This document shows positions 52,496 to 62,629 of a stretch of DNA of 64,000 nt, in pieces (the first letter of the stretch is position 1; each line of letters opens with the position of its first letter). The notes under the pieces are model-generated. The model saw only the letters and a program-made list of their open reading frames with translations, made no database searches and was not told where the DNA came from. Position numbers and translations under genes: made by a program. Source of the DNA: Nitrospinaceae bacterium (lineage in GTDB: Bacteria; Nitrospinota; Nitrospinia; Nitrospinales; Nitrospinaceae); assembly GCA_029261535.1 (NCBI GenBank), contig JAJDBF010000010.1, forward strand, positions 62,001-126,000, given 5' to 3'.

Positions 52496-53488
52496 CTATT
52501 TTTTTAACATGGATTCGGCAAGTTCGATTTCTTTTTTACTGCCGATAAATAACGGGGTCTTGCAATGAACAGCGGTTGGGATCTGGTCCAGAATGGCCTG
52601 CACGCCATCCGATGCTGCGCCACCTGCATTCGCCACCACAAAGGCGAGGGGAGCCGCTTCAAATAAAAAACGGAGCTTGCCCGCCGGGTTTTTCGTGTCA
52701 CCGGGATACATGAATATCCCGCCTTTTAGCAGAGTGCGATGGAAATCCGCCACCAGCGACCCGATATAACGCAGTTTGTAAGGGCGGTGCGTTTCGGGGT
52801 CCTTCTCCTTGAGGTACTCCACGTAGCGGCGTTGATTGATATCCCAGGTTTCCATATTGCCTTCATTGATGCTGTACCAGGAACCACGTTCCGGGATTTT
52901 TATATCGGGATGGGACAGAAAAAATTCTCCAAGCGTGGGGTCGAGGGTGAAACCATGAACCCCTTTACCCGAGGTATAAATGAACAGGGTACTGGGTCCG
53001 TAAATGATGTAGCCCGCCGCCACCTGCTCCGATGCCTTCTGCAACAGGTCTTCCTGAGTGACCTCATCGCCCGGCGATTTCTTGCGGTAGATAGAAAAAA
53101 TAGTCCCGATACTGACATCGACATCGATATTCGATGAACCATCGAGAGGGTCCATCATGAAAATATATTTGCCGGCCTTCTCTTTGGGAATAATAATCGG
53201 GTCTTCAAGTTCTTCTGAGGTGATCGCGCAAACCGTGCCGGATTGCCCTACCAGTTTGCAGAATGTGTTGTCCGCAAGCTCGTCCAGTTTCTGGACCTCT
53301 TCATCGTGAACATTGACTTTTCCGGTGAGGCCGAAAATACTCTCGCCAATTCCAGCGCCGTTGACTTCCAGAGACACGAATTTTGCCGCAACCAGAATTT
53401 CATTCATCAAACTGGTGAAATTCCCGGTGGCACCATCCGCCAACTTTTCCTGATTGCGAATAAACTGAACTAAAGTGGTTTTTTCCAT
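52496..53488 (-). CDS. fbp: Fructose-1,6-bisphosphatase, class I
   Basis: Gluconeogenic or Calvin-type hydrolysis of fructose 1,6-bisphosphate. 330 residues. The metal site MDPLDGSSNIDVDVSIGTIF spans 112-131, with EELEDPI upstream and the substrate region LRYIGSLVADFHRTLLKGG followed by GKLRFLFEAAPLAFVVANAGG (quoted in part: LRFLFEAAPLAFVV). Class I type, leading a two-gene unit with hisS. Confidence 0.97.
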   Translation of the reverse strand: MEKTTLVQFIRNQEKLADGATGNFTSLMNEILVAAKFVSLEVNGAGIGESIFGLTGKVNVHDEEVQKLDELADNTFCKLVGQSGTVCAITSEELEDPIIIPKEKAGKYIFMMDPLDGSSNIDVDVSIGTIFSIYRKKSPGDEVTQEDLLQKASEQVAAGYIIYGPSTLFIYTSGKGVHGFTLDPTLGEFFLSHPDIKIPERGSWYSINEGNMETWDINQRRYVEYLKEKDPETHRPYKLRYIGSLVADFHRTLLKGGIFMYPGDTKNPAGKLRFLFEAAPLAFVVANAGGAASDGVQAILDQIPTAVHCKTPLFIGSKKEIELAESMLKK

Positions 53489-53716
53489 AAATGTCCTGCA
53501 AATCAGTTTTTAAAAGAAACCCCGGTTTTTATTTTTTTTCTTGCGGGCAACCTTGAATGCTAAATGAATCCTCGTGCCAACTTTCGGGAATCCCTGGTAA
53601 AGGGGACATTAAGCTATTGCAACCTAGAACTCAGATTCAAAGGAGAGTCGCGGATTCTACCCTAATTGAGAAAGAACATCAAACAAGGTGTGGATTGAAA
53701 CGCGGCTGGTGAAGAG

Positions 53717-54085
53717 TTAATCAGCCAGAACAACAACTTCAATCTCATCCGGGTATCGGGTGAAGCGGACCACCTTGGAAAATGGCTTTTTCTTCTCTTT
53801 GCCAAGATGCTCGGTAAACTCTCGCATACCAACCAGAATCCTCGGCCTTGGCAAGGCCAAATCATTGGCAAAATTATACCCTCTGATCTCAACCACCACA
53901 TCCATCGGCTTTATGTGGTCCTTAATAAGCTCAAACCGCACCCGACAGGGTCGCTCCTCACAATTCCATTCTATATTTGAAACAACTACACGTAGGGCCG
54001 GCTTCAGATCCAGCACAAATGGCAAACATGCTGTAACCGCCAGCAACAGAAGAAACCATCGAGAACCTTTGAGTTTTTTTTTCAT
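53717..54085 (-). CDS. Exported hypothetical protein, 122 aa
   Basis: Signal peptide from ATG 54085 (MKKKLKGSRWFLLLLAVTAC), followed by a beta-rich domain with a CEERPC pair (about residues 41-46) and RPRILVGMREFTEHLG. The longer frame from 54121 would put extra residues before the signal. No family recognised. It stands alone, with gene-free DNA on both sides. Confidence 0.65.
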   Translation of the reverse strand: MKKKLKGSRWFLLLLAVTACLPFVLDLKPALRVVVSNIEWNCEERPCRVRFELIKDHIKPMDVVVEIRGYNFANDLALPRPRILVGMREFTEHLGKEKKKPFSKVVRFTRYPDEIEVVVLAD

Positions 54086-54699
54086 GCGTCTGGATAAATC
54101 AAGGCAATGCCAAATGGCCACCTGGGTTTAGGAAGTGTTCTATAAGTCATTCATTATTCAGGAAATAATTCCAATCCTTGCCAAATTCAATTTGAATGGG
54201 CCGCATTATTCCATGAAGACCTGCAAGGCACAACCAACTCCTTTGGCTTAGTTAAATAAATCTGAATGAGCTCTCAAGATGAACTCCAATTTTCCAGGAA
54301 TTCTCCTAAACTACGACCTTTTATTATCAATGTCTATAGAGGATAATTTTATTAAATCATTGATATATATGAAACTAATAATTAAAGAAATACCAGTTTT
54401 CCACAGAATGACCACCCCATCTCCACCCTGATGTAGGGGAAACCGGGAGTGTATGAAATTATAAACTTATGATATTTTTTAGCCAACAATTTTTGTCACT
54501 ATTTTTTATCGGTCCAAGCATGCCCATGCTTTTAATAATTTTTACGCGCTTAAAGCAAGATTAATCATACGTTTTTAATTTTATTTATATTTTTTTAATA
54601 CTTAAAGACCTTAACGGTATATAAATTGCTAAGTAAACCAATAGTTACCCAGAGCGTTTTTTAGATTATATCAACGTTCACTTTTTTGGAGAAACAGAC
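54086..54699. other. AT-rich gene-free stretch
   Basis: 614 bases without a credible ORF, increasingly AT-rich toward 54600. An inverted repeat AAGCATG-CC-CATGCTT lies at 54516-54531, followed by T-rich sequence; it could be an operator or a weak terminator. A TTTTCCACA site near 54395 is one base from a DnaA box. The promoter of the next gene is listed separately. No structured RNA recognised. Confidence 0.45.
54595..54623 (+). promoter_or_regulatory. Candidate promoter for the small membrane protein gene
   Basis: TTAATA (54595-54600), 17 bases, TATATA (54618-54623), in very AT-rich sequence that could act as an UP element. About 75 bases before the ATG at 54700. Confidence 0.45.
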
Positions 54700-54990
54700 A
54701 TGGAAAACTTCAATGGCACAGTAGGTACCCTAAGCGATCTCGCATTATCACTCCCCTTTAATTATTTATTGCTGATTGCCGGCATCATGGCCCTCGCCAC
54801 TATTTGGGGAAAAGCCAAAATGGGCCTATTAGCCGCATCCGTAACATTTTTCATTTTGGTTTTTAAAACCAATAGTGCCTTATTGATGGAAATATTCAAG
54901 GGAAGTTCCACAGGTATGCTGGCGGCCCTGTCGATAGCCCTGACCATGTCTATCCTGGTTATCGTGGTTTTAAAGGATCAGAGTCAATAA
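54700..54990 (+). CDS. Small three-helix membrane protein, 96 aa
   Basis: Three hydrophobic helices at about 22-38 (LLLIAGIMALATIWG), 40-58 (MGLLAASVTFFILVF) and 72-91 (MLAALSIALTMSILVIVVL), with very short loops. No family recognised. TTGGAG precedes the ATG and an AT-rich promoter lies upstream. It is isolated: 614 bases of non-coding DNA before and 336 after. Such isolation suggests a separately regulated gene. Confidence 0.75.
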   Translation: MENFNGTVGTLSDLALSLPFNYLLLIAGIMALATIWGKAKMGLLAASVTFFILVFKTNSALLMEIFKGSSTGMLAALSIALTMSILVIVVLKDQSQ

Positions 54991-55326
54991 TAGAATCACA
55001 CCATGCCCGACCGGGTCTGCAATTAAAGAGTTCATTGGACCCGACTTTTGCCACCTCGTGCGATGAAGGATATGACAGCACGGGGTCAGCCTGGAGATAA
55101 TCCTCCCAAACATAGCCTCCAGGCTTGGAATTCCACCCACAAACCCCGATAATGACTTCATCTCCCAAGTGGAGATCAAGTGATATTTAAGCAAGCCTCT
55201 AGTTTTCCATATCGACAAGTCCCACTGCATAAGCTCCTGGGATACTCGGATTCTGATTCAATTGTCAGAGACACCCTGAATCATCACCCCAAATTATTTT
55301 CTTTTATCATCTGAGGTTGCTCCATT
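54991..55326. other. Gene-free stretch downstream of small membrane protein
   Basis: 336 bases. Two overlapping minus-strand frames (54959-55168 and 54970-55230) have no SD, no recognisable product and overlap each other in different frames, so I do not call them. No terminator, tRNA or repeat seen. Confidence 0.45.
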
Positions 55327-56028
55327 TTGTCGAAAAATCTGGATTCATATAAAGCTGTTTTTTTTGATGTTGGAGGAACCCTGCTGACGGTCCACCCTTC
55401 GGTCGGGGATGTTTATGCCGAGCAGGCCCGACCATTTGGTTTCGCAGGTTCGGTGGACGAGTTGAACCTGCAATTTCGCAAGGCCTGGAAAGATCTCGGT
55501 GGCATGGAGTCTCTCGGTCAGCAAAAAGGTCTTGAGATTGAGCGCAAATTTTGGCGTGACGTGGTACAGCGCACTTTTGATGCGGTCGGGGGCCTTGACG
55601 ATTTTGAACCCTGTTTTGAAAATATTTACGATGCTTTTCGCAGAGGTTCTGCCTGGCGGCTTTATGAAGATGTGATCGAATCGAAACTGGTCGAACATCT
55701 CAAAGCCAAAAGAGTCGTGCTCGGGATTGTGTCCAATTGGGACTCACGTTTGCCAGAGATCCTCGACAATTTAAACATAGGCCACCAGTTCGATTTCGTC
55801 CTGGCATCTACCGTTATTGGCTCCGCCAAGCCCGACCCTGTTATTTTTGAACAGGCGTTAAAATTGAGCGGCGTGTCTGCGGATCAGGCACTTCATATTG
55901 GAGATGAGCCGGCGACCGATGTCATCGGGGCCCAAGCCCTCGGCATCGATGCCATTCTGATCGATCGGAAAAACCGCTATCCGGATTCTGACGTGACCAC
56001 CATCCGTTCCTTTATGGAGCTTGTTTAA
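55327..56028 (+). CDS. HAD-superfamily hydrolase
   Basis: 233 residues. Motif I FFDVGGTLL with nucleophile Asp14; the usual second aspartate two positions on is Gly here, as in HDHD3-like members. Motif II is VSNWDSR, motif III KPDPVIF, motif IV HIGDEPATDVIGAQALG. Helical cap between residues 25 and 110. Probably a phosphatase of unknown substrate. TTG start with GAGG about ten bases upstream. Its 3' end overlaps the convergent glycosyltransferase gene by 17 bases. Confidence 0.9.
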   Translation: MSKNLDSYKAVFFDVGGTLLTVHPSVGDVYAEQARPFGFAGSVDELNLQFRKAWKDLGGMESLGQQKGLEIERKFWRDVVQRTFDAVGGLDDFEPCFENIYDAFRRGSAWRLYEDVIESKLVEHLKAKRVVLGIVSNWDSRLPEILDNLNIGHQFDFVLASTVIGSAKPDPVIFEQALKLSGVSADQALHIGDEPATDVIGAQALGIDAILIDRKNRYPDSDVTTIRSFMELV

Positions 56029-57553
56029 CCTCCAGCCTTGTCTTTTTTAAAGACATCATTAAAGTCGTCCTGCGCCACCACTCCCATCCCAGTAAAAGAT
56101 AAAACGGCAGGTACTCAAACCAGGGAATCCACGCCACATATTCCTGCATGTCCTGATAGTCAAAATAAAATTCCATGTAGTACAAGCCAACCAACCCGGT
56201 CAATAGTAACCATGATCGTCCGGGAAAAAAGCACAGGAAAGGAACGACCCAAGCCAGATACCAGGGGTTCTGCACCGGGCTCAATAAAAAAATCATCGCC
56301 ATGATGATGAAAAGATGACGCAGGCAATTCATCGCCGGGTGTTCTGATTCTGATGAATCTGTCTCTTTTCGGGTTAACAGGTAAAACCAAGACCCAACCA
56401 AGATTAGGGCCACCGTGCCTTTAGCCCAGAGCGACGGTTCGTCATAAGAGAGCCCCACCGGACCCTTGGGCGCAATACCTGCGACATCGCGATAGAACCA
56501 CACCAACAGCGCGAAGATACTGTCGTTGCTTTGCCAATAGGTACTGAACGATTTCAGACTGGAAAAAACTTTTGCTCCAATATCCAAAAAAGGCAGGTAA
56601 CAAAGCACGATGGTTCCCATGAAAAGAAATGTGCTGGTCGCGAGTCCGCTAATTTTCTTTCCAGACCTCAGCCACTGCTCCCTTAATAAAAATGGAAACA
56701 GGACCGCCGGATAAAGTTTACCGAGAACACTCAGGGCTAGAAAAAAATGCGCCGCCAGAAACCGTGTCTTTACCAGAAAACAAATCGCGCCTGTTAAAAA
56801 CGCGATGCCAATAATATCGAGATGAGTTGAGTTGAAGGTTTCCTTGATGATGAGAGGCGACCAGAAATAAATGATCACCAGGGTTTTCTTTTTACCAAGG
56901 GCCGCGAGCGTAATAAAAACAAACAGAGCCGCCATCACATCGAACGCGAGAAAGCCGAGCCGCATGGCGATGATGCTATCGGGTTGAGCCTGATAGATCA
57001 GACGAAAAACATATTGAGCCATCGGTGGATAGATTGTCGGCAGGGCAGGGTGGTTGATCCTCTCCATGAATATAAGGGACCGCTCGTTTTCCCATTTCAA
57101 GGTTGCCAGCCGTTGCAACTCACGAATACTGCTTTCATCGTAAGTTGAACGGAACTTTGAAGGCTCTTTAATCATGAACTGCTTGAAAAAAGTCACCTGA
57201 TCGGGCGAATATTTATAAGGATTGATTTGGCTACCGAAAGTTTTACCGTCCCACAGATAGCGGTAGATATCATCTTCCTGAATCTGGTGAGACGGGATCA
57301 GGATAACGCGAAAAACCAGGCCCAGTATAAAGATCATCCAGATCGAGCGCGTATCTTCACTGGTTTTTAGAGTCCAGTACACTGAGAGCGAATAAAGAAC
57401 AAACAAACCGCCGTACAAAAGCAGATACTCTACAATCGGGCGGTCTGCGTAACCTTCACCCCAATTAAACTCCTTGGACAGATAGGTCATCCCCAGATAG
57501 AATAAGATGCTGAGGAATCCTGACATGAGTAACTTGATATGATACGGTCGCAA
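56012..57553 (-). CDS. GT-C type polyprenol-linked glycosyltransferase (DUF2029/GT87-like)
   Basis: 513 residues and about 12 membrane helices. EDDIYRYLWDGKTFGSQINP near residue 100 has the acidic pair of GT-C enzymes, followed by INPYKYSP, HPALPTIYPPMAQYVF and SPVQNPWYLAWVVPFL. Expected to use a lipid-phosphate sugar donor for envelope glycan or glycolipid synthesis. TTG 57553 is chosen for GGAG seven bases upstream; the ATG 57526 has no SD, and the frame beyond is the shadow of the divergent gene. Confidence 0.82.
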   Translation of the reverse strand: MRPYHIKLLMSGFLSILFYLGMTYLSKEFNWGEGYADRPIVEYLLLYGGLFVLYSLSVYWTLKTSEDTRSIWMIFILGLVFRVILIPSHQIQEDDIYRYLWDGKTFGSQINPYKYSPDQVTFFKQFMIKEPSKFRSTYDESSIRELQRLATLKWENERSLIFMERINHPALPTIYPPMAQYVFRLIYQAQPDSIIAMRLGFLAFDVMAALFVFITLAALGKKKTLVIIYFWSPLIIKETFNSTHLDIIGIAFLTGAICFLVKTRFLAAHFFLALSVLGKLYPAVLFPFLLREQWLRSGKKISGLATSTFLFMGTIVLCYLPFLDIGAKVFSSLKSFSTYWQSNDSIFALLVWFYRDVAGIAPKGPVGLSYDEPSLWAKGTVALILVGSWFYLLTRKETDSSESEHPAMNCLRHLFIIMAMIFLLSPVQNPWYLAWVVPFLCFFPGRSWLLLTGLVGLYYMEFYFDYQDMQEYVAWIPWFEYLPFYLLLGWEWWRRTTLMMSLKKTRLEVKQAP

Positions 57554-57570
57554 TCCACCTCTCCAATCCG

Positions 57571-58707
57571 ATGACAAACAAAGTCCTTTATCCTGCCATA
57601 TTCCTGATCGTTTGGCATCTACTGGTTGTTTCCGGAGAAGCTCGGCTCCTCCATGAATTCCCCAACCAGGCACCGCCTCCTATTCCAATGCGGGCCGCAC
57701 TTTACTTTCAGAAAGGAAATACTTATGCCACGGGTCAACATGGGGAGAAAAATTTAAAGAAAGCGGTTCACTATTACCGCATGGCCGCGCGATTGGGTTT
57801 TGCCAAGGGACAAAATGAACTGGGAGTATATCTACAAAACGGGCTGGGTGTGGAAAGGGACTTCAAAACCGCCGCCTTGTGGTTTCGTCGCGCGGCGGAT
57901 CAAAACCTGGCAACAGCGCAGTTTAATCTGGGACTGACCTATAAAGCAGGGCTGGGAGTTGAAGTCGATTACGAAGAAGCACTTCACTGGCTGAAAAAAG
58001 CCGCCAATCAGGATTACAGCAAAGCCCATACCACTCTCGGGTTGATGTACGTCAACGGTCAAGGTGTTTCCATCAACTATAAAACCGCCTACGAGCTTTA
58101 TTTGCTGGGAGCCAAACTGGGGGACCGCCGGGCTCAGTATTACGTTGGGTCGATGTCAGCCGTTGGAAGAGGAACCGACACCAGTTGGGAGGCGGCACTC
58201 AAGTGGTATCAGGAGTCCGCCAATTCGGGCTACATCAGGGCGCAGAACACGCTTGGCAATATGTACCAAAACGGCAATGGAGTGGCGCGCGATTTTGTAA
58301 AGGCCATGACCTGGTTCCGGCTGGCGGCAGAACAGGAGAATGCACTGGCTCAACTCAATTTGGGAATTCACTATTATATGGGCTGGGGTATCAATCGCGA
58401 TTGGAAAACTGCCGCAGACTGGTTTGAAAAATCCGCAAAGGGAGGCAATCGCCGGGCCCAATATAATTTCGGTGTCCTGCTCCGCGACGGCAAAGGAACT
58501 AAAAAAGATAGTACCCAAGCCCATCAATGGTTTTTGAAGGCCGGAGAGCAGGGCTATCCGCGTGCGAGTTTCCAACTTGGCATATTCTATGAAAAGGGCA
58601 TTGGTGTCGTGCCAAATCTTTACGAAGCCCGATTCTGGTATAAAAGAGCACTCCAGCAGGGGATCAAACAGGCAGGCCCCGCACTAAAAAGCCTCGGGGC
58701 GGAATGA
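57571..58707 (+). CDS. Sel1-repeat protein, exported
   Basis: 378 residues: N-terminal signal (MTNKVLYPAIFLIVWHLLVV) and about eight Sel1-like repeats of 36 residues, such as AQFNLGLTYKAGLGVEVDYE, AQNTLGNMYQNGNGVARDF and AQYNFGVLLRDGKGTKKDST. Sel1 proteins are solenoid adaptors; partner unknown. The ATG has no SD, and only 17 bases separate it from the start of the divergent glycosyltransferase gene. Confidence 0.9.
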   Translation: MTNKVLYPAIFLIVWHLLVVSGEARLLHEFPNQAPPPIPMRAALYFQKGNTYATGQHGEKNLKKAVHYYRMAARLGFAKGQNELGVYLQNGLGVERDFKTAALWFRRAADQNLATAQFNLGLTYKAGLGVEVDYEEALHWLKKAANQDYSKAHTTLGLMYVNGQGVSINYKTAYELYLLGAKLGDRRAQYYVGSMSAVGRGTDTSWEAALKWYQESANSGYIRAQNTLGNMYQNGNGVARDFVKAMTWFRLAAEQENALAQLNLGIHYYMGWGINRDWKTAADWFEKSAKGGNRRAQYNFGVLLRDGKGTKKDSTQAHQWFLKAGEQGYPRASFQLGIFYEKGIGVVPNLYEARFWYKRALQQGIKQAGPALKSLGAE

Positions 58708-58789
58708 ACCATGACAATAAAAACGCCCTCGAAGGTTTTCATCTCAGTCATTATTTATCTTCGTACCCCTCTGTCATGACGTAAGTTAA

Positions 58790-60661
58790 ATGAAGCCTGA
58801 TTACACTCATAAACTTGTTTTAGCCAAAAAAGAACTCAAAAAAGCCTCTTCCAGTTTGATTTCAGGTGAAAATTCACGGCGGACTTATAAAAAAATTTGG
58901 CAGGCCTATGGAAAAACTCTTCGCGCCTGGCTTGTTAAAAATGGTCAGGATTGGAATTATGGGTATAGTCAGGAAACTATTGAAGCCAAATTTAATACCC
59001 TGGCTCCGAAAAACTTAACAAAGAAATTTTCATTGTTGGCAAGCAAATGCTGGTCTCTTTCAAAAAACCTCCCGTACTCTCCTCATATTTTTGATCCTCG
59101 AAATTTAAGTGAAAAAGAGAGAATCGTTGAGACGCAGATTTGTATAAATGAAGTGCTTTCATTAGTTGAGCATGTGGAATCGGGTGCCCCACTTAATCTT
59201 TTCAAAGGTGAAATGACCCAAACCTACCCAATCGGTCAATGGATCAACTATATTTCTTTAGGCACTACTAGGGAAAATGAACGATTTTGGGAAAAGTGCT
59301 CAGGAAGAATCCTTGGATTTGAAGATGGAAATGCCATAATTATTTGGAACAATAGAACTATTGATTTAACTGGATGTTACGGTTCTTATTTAGAACCGAC
59401 CGGCCCTCCCGCTGGAAAGTCCCATCATCCTTTAAAACCCCGGCGAATCTGGTTTGATCTACATCCCGAATACCGGCAAAACCCATTATTTATCACAAAT
59501 AAAGGAGCCTATAACCATTCCCAATTTTACACCTGCCCCTGTTGCGAGTATCCCATGCTCAACATTCATCCCTTGCACTCTCATCCAGACTATGATGAAG
59601 AGCCGGAGGCATACGAAATCTGTAGACTTTGTGACTGGGCAGACCCGTTTTGCGATGATTTTGATGACTCAAATAAAATTGAGGGAGTGGCCAACTTTGA
59701 TTATTCCTTAAGTGAAGCACGCGATAATTTTGAACAATACTCCAGCATATTCCGACCAGGTCATGAACCGTTTTTCAGTGTCAATATGTCTTCATGTATT
59801 TTGGATTTAAAACAACGATTACGATCCAGTTTTGATCAAATGATTAATGAAGACAGTCCATGGAAAATTTATCTTCTCTGGCACGAAGCACAAAATATTA
59901 TAAATGAATTAAAAATAAAATTGCAAAAAGAGGAGGAAAAATACTCCATCTATAGAATGACTGATCGGGACGCCGAGGGATTTCTGGAAGGCAGAGTGTT
60001 CTCTTACAAGTGGAAATGGCAAAACACCTATGAACTTGGTGAATGGTGTGCTCATAATATCTACGACAAGTCTATTCTTGTCTGGGTTGGAAGTAGTTAT
60101 TATGGAAACTCATATATCACAAGAACGGGTTCTAAAAAAGGTAGGGGACTCGTAAATTCCAACGTGGGGGGAGTTACTTCTCGAAGCTCCTGTCTATATG
60201 ACCTCATCTCCAAGCCGATCGAAGATCAAACAACTTCCCGCGCCTTGAGAAGAAACTGGTTTGATCTTCACGAGGCACAAAGTAAAGAAAAGTTCACCTG
60301 TCCTTGTTGCGGTTTTCCTACCTTGGACAAAATAACTGTATCAGAAACTTGTTTTTTGTGTGATTGGATTGATACAGGACAAGATGACTATGAAGCTTCA
60401 GAAGTTGAAGAGGGTATTAATGGAAACTATTCGCTGATTGAAGCACGCCAAAACTTTGAACACCATTTGTGTGCGATGGGTCCTGACCACCGGACTATGA
60501 TGGAAGAACAAAATTCCACTCTGGACAGAAAAAAAATAAAACTCAGGATCCAAGACCTTTTTTATCAAATTCTGGGATCTATAGTTTCTGAAGAAATCGA
60601 TGGTCTTTGGGAAGTAGTTTTGGTACTCCGTGAGGAATTGAAGCCAATTCCCAAACCATAA
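58790..60661 (+). CDS. Protein with two CPCC cysteine-rich modules, 623 aa
   Basis: Residues 1-130 are helical and resemble an HEPN-like bundle only vaguely. Two copies of a module follow: WFDLH (221-225), TCPCC at 248-252 and CRLCDW at 278-283; then WFDLH again, TCPCC at 503-507 and CFLCDW at 521-526, each ending YSLxEARxNFE. This is the CPCC cysteine-rich domain, probably zinc-binding, often seen in immunity-type proteins of toxin systems. Between them lie repeated LVWVGSSYYG- and IIWNNRTIDL-type beta segments, so the whole unit seems duplicated. AT-rich compared with its neighbours, which suggests transfer. No toxin gene recognised nearby. Confidence 0.8.
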   Translation: MKPDYTHKLVLAKKELKKASSSLISGENSRRTYKKIWQAYGKTLRAWLVKNGQDWNYGYSQETIEAKFNTLAPKNLTKKFSLLASKCWSLSKNLPYSPHIFDPRNLSEKERIVETQICINEVLSLVEHVESGAPLNLFKGEMTQTYPIGQWINYISLGTTRENERFWEKCSGRILGFEDGNAIIIWNNRTIDLTGCYGSYLEPTGPPAGKSHHPLKPRRIWFDLHPEYRQNPLFITNKGAYNHSQFYTCPCCEYPMLNIHPLHSHPDYDEEPEAYEICRLCDWADPFCDDFDDSNKIEGVANFDYSLSEARDNFEQYSSIFRPGHEPFFSVNMSSCILDLKQRLRSSFDQMINEDSPWKIYLLWHEAQNIINELKIKLQKEEEKYSIYRMTDRDAEGFLEGRVFSYKWKWQNTYELGEWCAHNIYDKSILVWVGSSYYGNSYITRTGSKKGRGLVNSNVGGVTSRSSCLYDLISKPIEDQTTSRALRRNWFDLHEAQSKEKFTCPCCGFPTLDKITVSETCFLCDWIDTGQDDYEASEVEEGINGNYSLIEARQNFEHHLCAMGPDHRTMMEEQNSTLDRKKIKLRIQDLFYQILGSIVSEEIDGLWEVVLVLREELKPIPKP

Positions 60662-60702
60662 ATTTTTTCCCATTGACCGTGCGCCGAGCACGCGCAAGTG
60701 GG

Positions 60703-62526
60703 TCAGCCCACCTGCATTTTTTTGGCGGCGCGTTTGCGATCGTTTTCATCAAGCAAGCGTTTGCGGATGCGGATTTTTCCCGGAGTGATTTCTGCCAGTT
60801 CATCCGCGTTCAAAAATTCAAGGACCTGTTCCAGACTCATGCGCCTGGGCGGGGTGAGCGATACGTGGTCGTCGGAACCTGAAGCGCGAACGTTGGTTAA
60901 TTTCTTTTCCCGCGTGATATTCACCACCAGATCGTTATCCTTTTTATTTTCGCCAACAATCATGCCAGTATAAACTTCTTCGCCGGGAGACAAAAACAAA
61001 ACACCGCGATCCTGCAAACTGTTAATAGAATATCCAGTCGTTGCACCCGCATCCATCGCAATCAACACACCATTGCGTCTTCCACCTACGAATTCAATTG
61101 CCGGGACATATTTATCGAAGCTGTGCTGAAGCGTTCCGGTGCCTTTGGTCAAGGTGAGAAATTCTGACTGAAAGCCGAACAGACAACGCGTGGTGATTTC
61201 GTATTCAAGCCTGGTGTGACCATCTCCCAGTGGCATCATATTTTGCAGACGGCCTTTGCGCCCGCCAAGTGCTTCCATGACCTTGCCCGAATAGGTGTCT
61301 TCAACATCAATGACCACCACTTCATCCGGTTCCATTTTGACTCCGTCCACTTCCTTGAACAAAACCTGTGGGCGGGAAACAGAAAATTCGTAGCCTTCGC
61401 GCCGCATGGTTTCAATCAAAATACTGAGATGCAATTCCCCTCGGCCAGAAACCTTGAACGTGTCGCGTCTTTCTGTTTCAGCGACTAGCATGGCCACATT
61501 AGATTTGGCTTCGCGCAGAAGGCGACTGCGAATATGGTTCTGGGTCAGGAATTTTCCTTCCTTGCCTGCAAACGGAGAATCGTTGACAATAAAATGAATT
61601 GCCATGGTCGGCTCGTCCACATGAATCGGCGGAAGCGCATCCGGTTGCTTTGAACAGGCAATGGTCTCTCCAATATTGATTTCCTTCATCCCAGCGATGG
61701 CGATGATATCGCCGGAGCAGGTTTCGCTCAGCTCAACTCGATTAAGCCCGTTATAAGTGAATGCCTTGGCCGTTTTAAACGCTTCAATATCTCCGTTGGT
61801 TTTGATACGCACAAGAGGGTCCGCTACTTTAAAATTTCCCCGGTCCACTTTACCCACGGCGATACGTCCCAGGTAATCGTTGTAATCGATTGACGTGACC
61901 AACATTCTGAATCTATCGTCCGCACTGTCTTCCTGCGGAGCAATTTCCTTGATGATGACATCCAGAACTTGCGTCATGTCTCCCGGCTCATCTTCGAGAT
62001 TATGTCGGCTTTGCCCCAGTTTGGCAGACGTGTAGAGAATAGGGAAGTCAAGCTGATCGTCCGTAGCACCGAGATTCACCATCAGGTCGAATACCAGGTT
62101 GATGGCTCTTTCCGGGTCAGCTCCGCTTCGATCAATTTTATTGACTACCAGAATAGGTTTCAGCCCCAGTTCAAGGGATTTTTTGAGGACAAAGCGGGTC
62201 TGTGGCATCGGCCCTTCAGCCGCATCGACCAATAAGACCACTCCGTTGACCATGTTGAGAACGCGCTCGACTTCACCGCCAAAATCGGCATGCCCTGGAG
62301 TATCGACAATATTTATTTTGTAGCCCTTGTAATTAATAGTCGCGTTCTTCGACAAAATAGTGATGCCGCGTTCGCGCTCAAGATCATTGCTGTCCATAAC
62401 GCAGTCCTGGTGGACCTCATTGTCGCGAAAAGTTCCACTTTGCTCCAGGAGCCTGTCGATAAGAGTTGTTTTTCCATGGTCTACGTGGGCAATGATGCCC
62501 ACATTACGAATGCGGTCAGGTTTCAT
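60703..62526 (-). CDS. typA: Ribosome-associated GTPase BipA/TypA
   Basis: 607 residues, translational GTPase of the EF-G family. G1 [17 protein letters not shown]2 with RERGITI, G3 [17 protein letters not shown]4 [10 protein letters not shown], then the BipA-typical [20 protein letters not shown] and the C-terminal [23 protein letters not shown] and [20 protein letters not shown]. Functions in ribosome assembly and stress adaptation. Confidence 0.97.
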   Translation of the reverse strand: MKPDRIRNVGIIAHVDHGKTTLIDRLLEQSGTFRDNEVHQDCVMDSNDLERERGITILSKNATINYKGYKINIVDTPGHADFGGEVERVLNMVNGVVLLVDAAEGPMPQTRFVLKKSLELGLKPILVVNKIDRSGADPERAINLVFDLMVNLGATDDQLDFPILYTSAKLGQSRHNLEDEPGDMTQVLDVIIKEIAPQEDSADDRFRMLVTSIDYNDYLGRIAVGKVDRGNFKVADPLVRIKTNGDIEAFKTAKAFTYNGLNRVELSETCSGDIIAIAGMKEINIGETIACSKQPDALPPIHVDEPTMAIHFIVNDSPFAGKEGKFLTQNHIRSRLLREAKSNVAMLVAETERRDTFKVSGRGELHLSILIETMRREGYEFSVSRPQVLFKEVDGVKMEPDEVVVIDVEDTYSGKVMEALGGRKGRLQNMMPLGDGHTRLEYEITTRCLFGFQSEFLTLTKGTGTLQHSFDKYVPAIEFVGGRRNGVLIAMDAGATTGYSINSLQDRGVLFLSPGEEVYTGMIVGENKKDNDLVVNITREKKLTNVRASGSDDHVSLTPPRRMSLEQVLEFLNADELAEITPGKIRIRKRLLDENDRKRAAKKMQVG

Positions 62527-62629
62527 TTCACTTTGGTTTTAAGGGTAAATGTGAGACGGGGGGTATCCCGGAGTCCGGCTAAAACTTACTAAATTATTGT
62601 ATTAATAAACATTATACCTTAACGTGGAC

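Noticed and set aside
54970-55230. An 86-codon minus-strand gene
   Set aside because: Overlaps another frame on the same strand, no SD and no recognisable sequence pattern.
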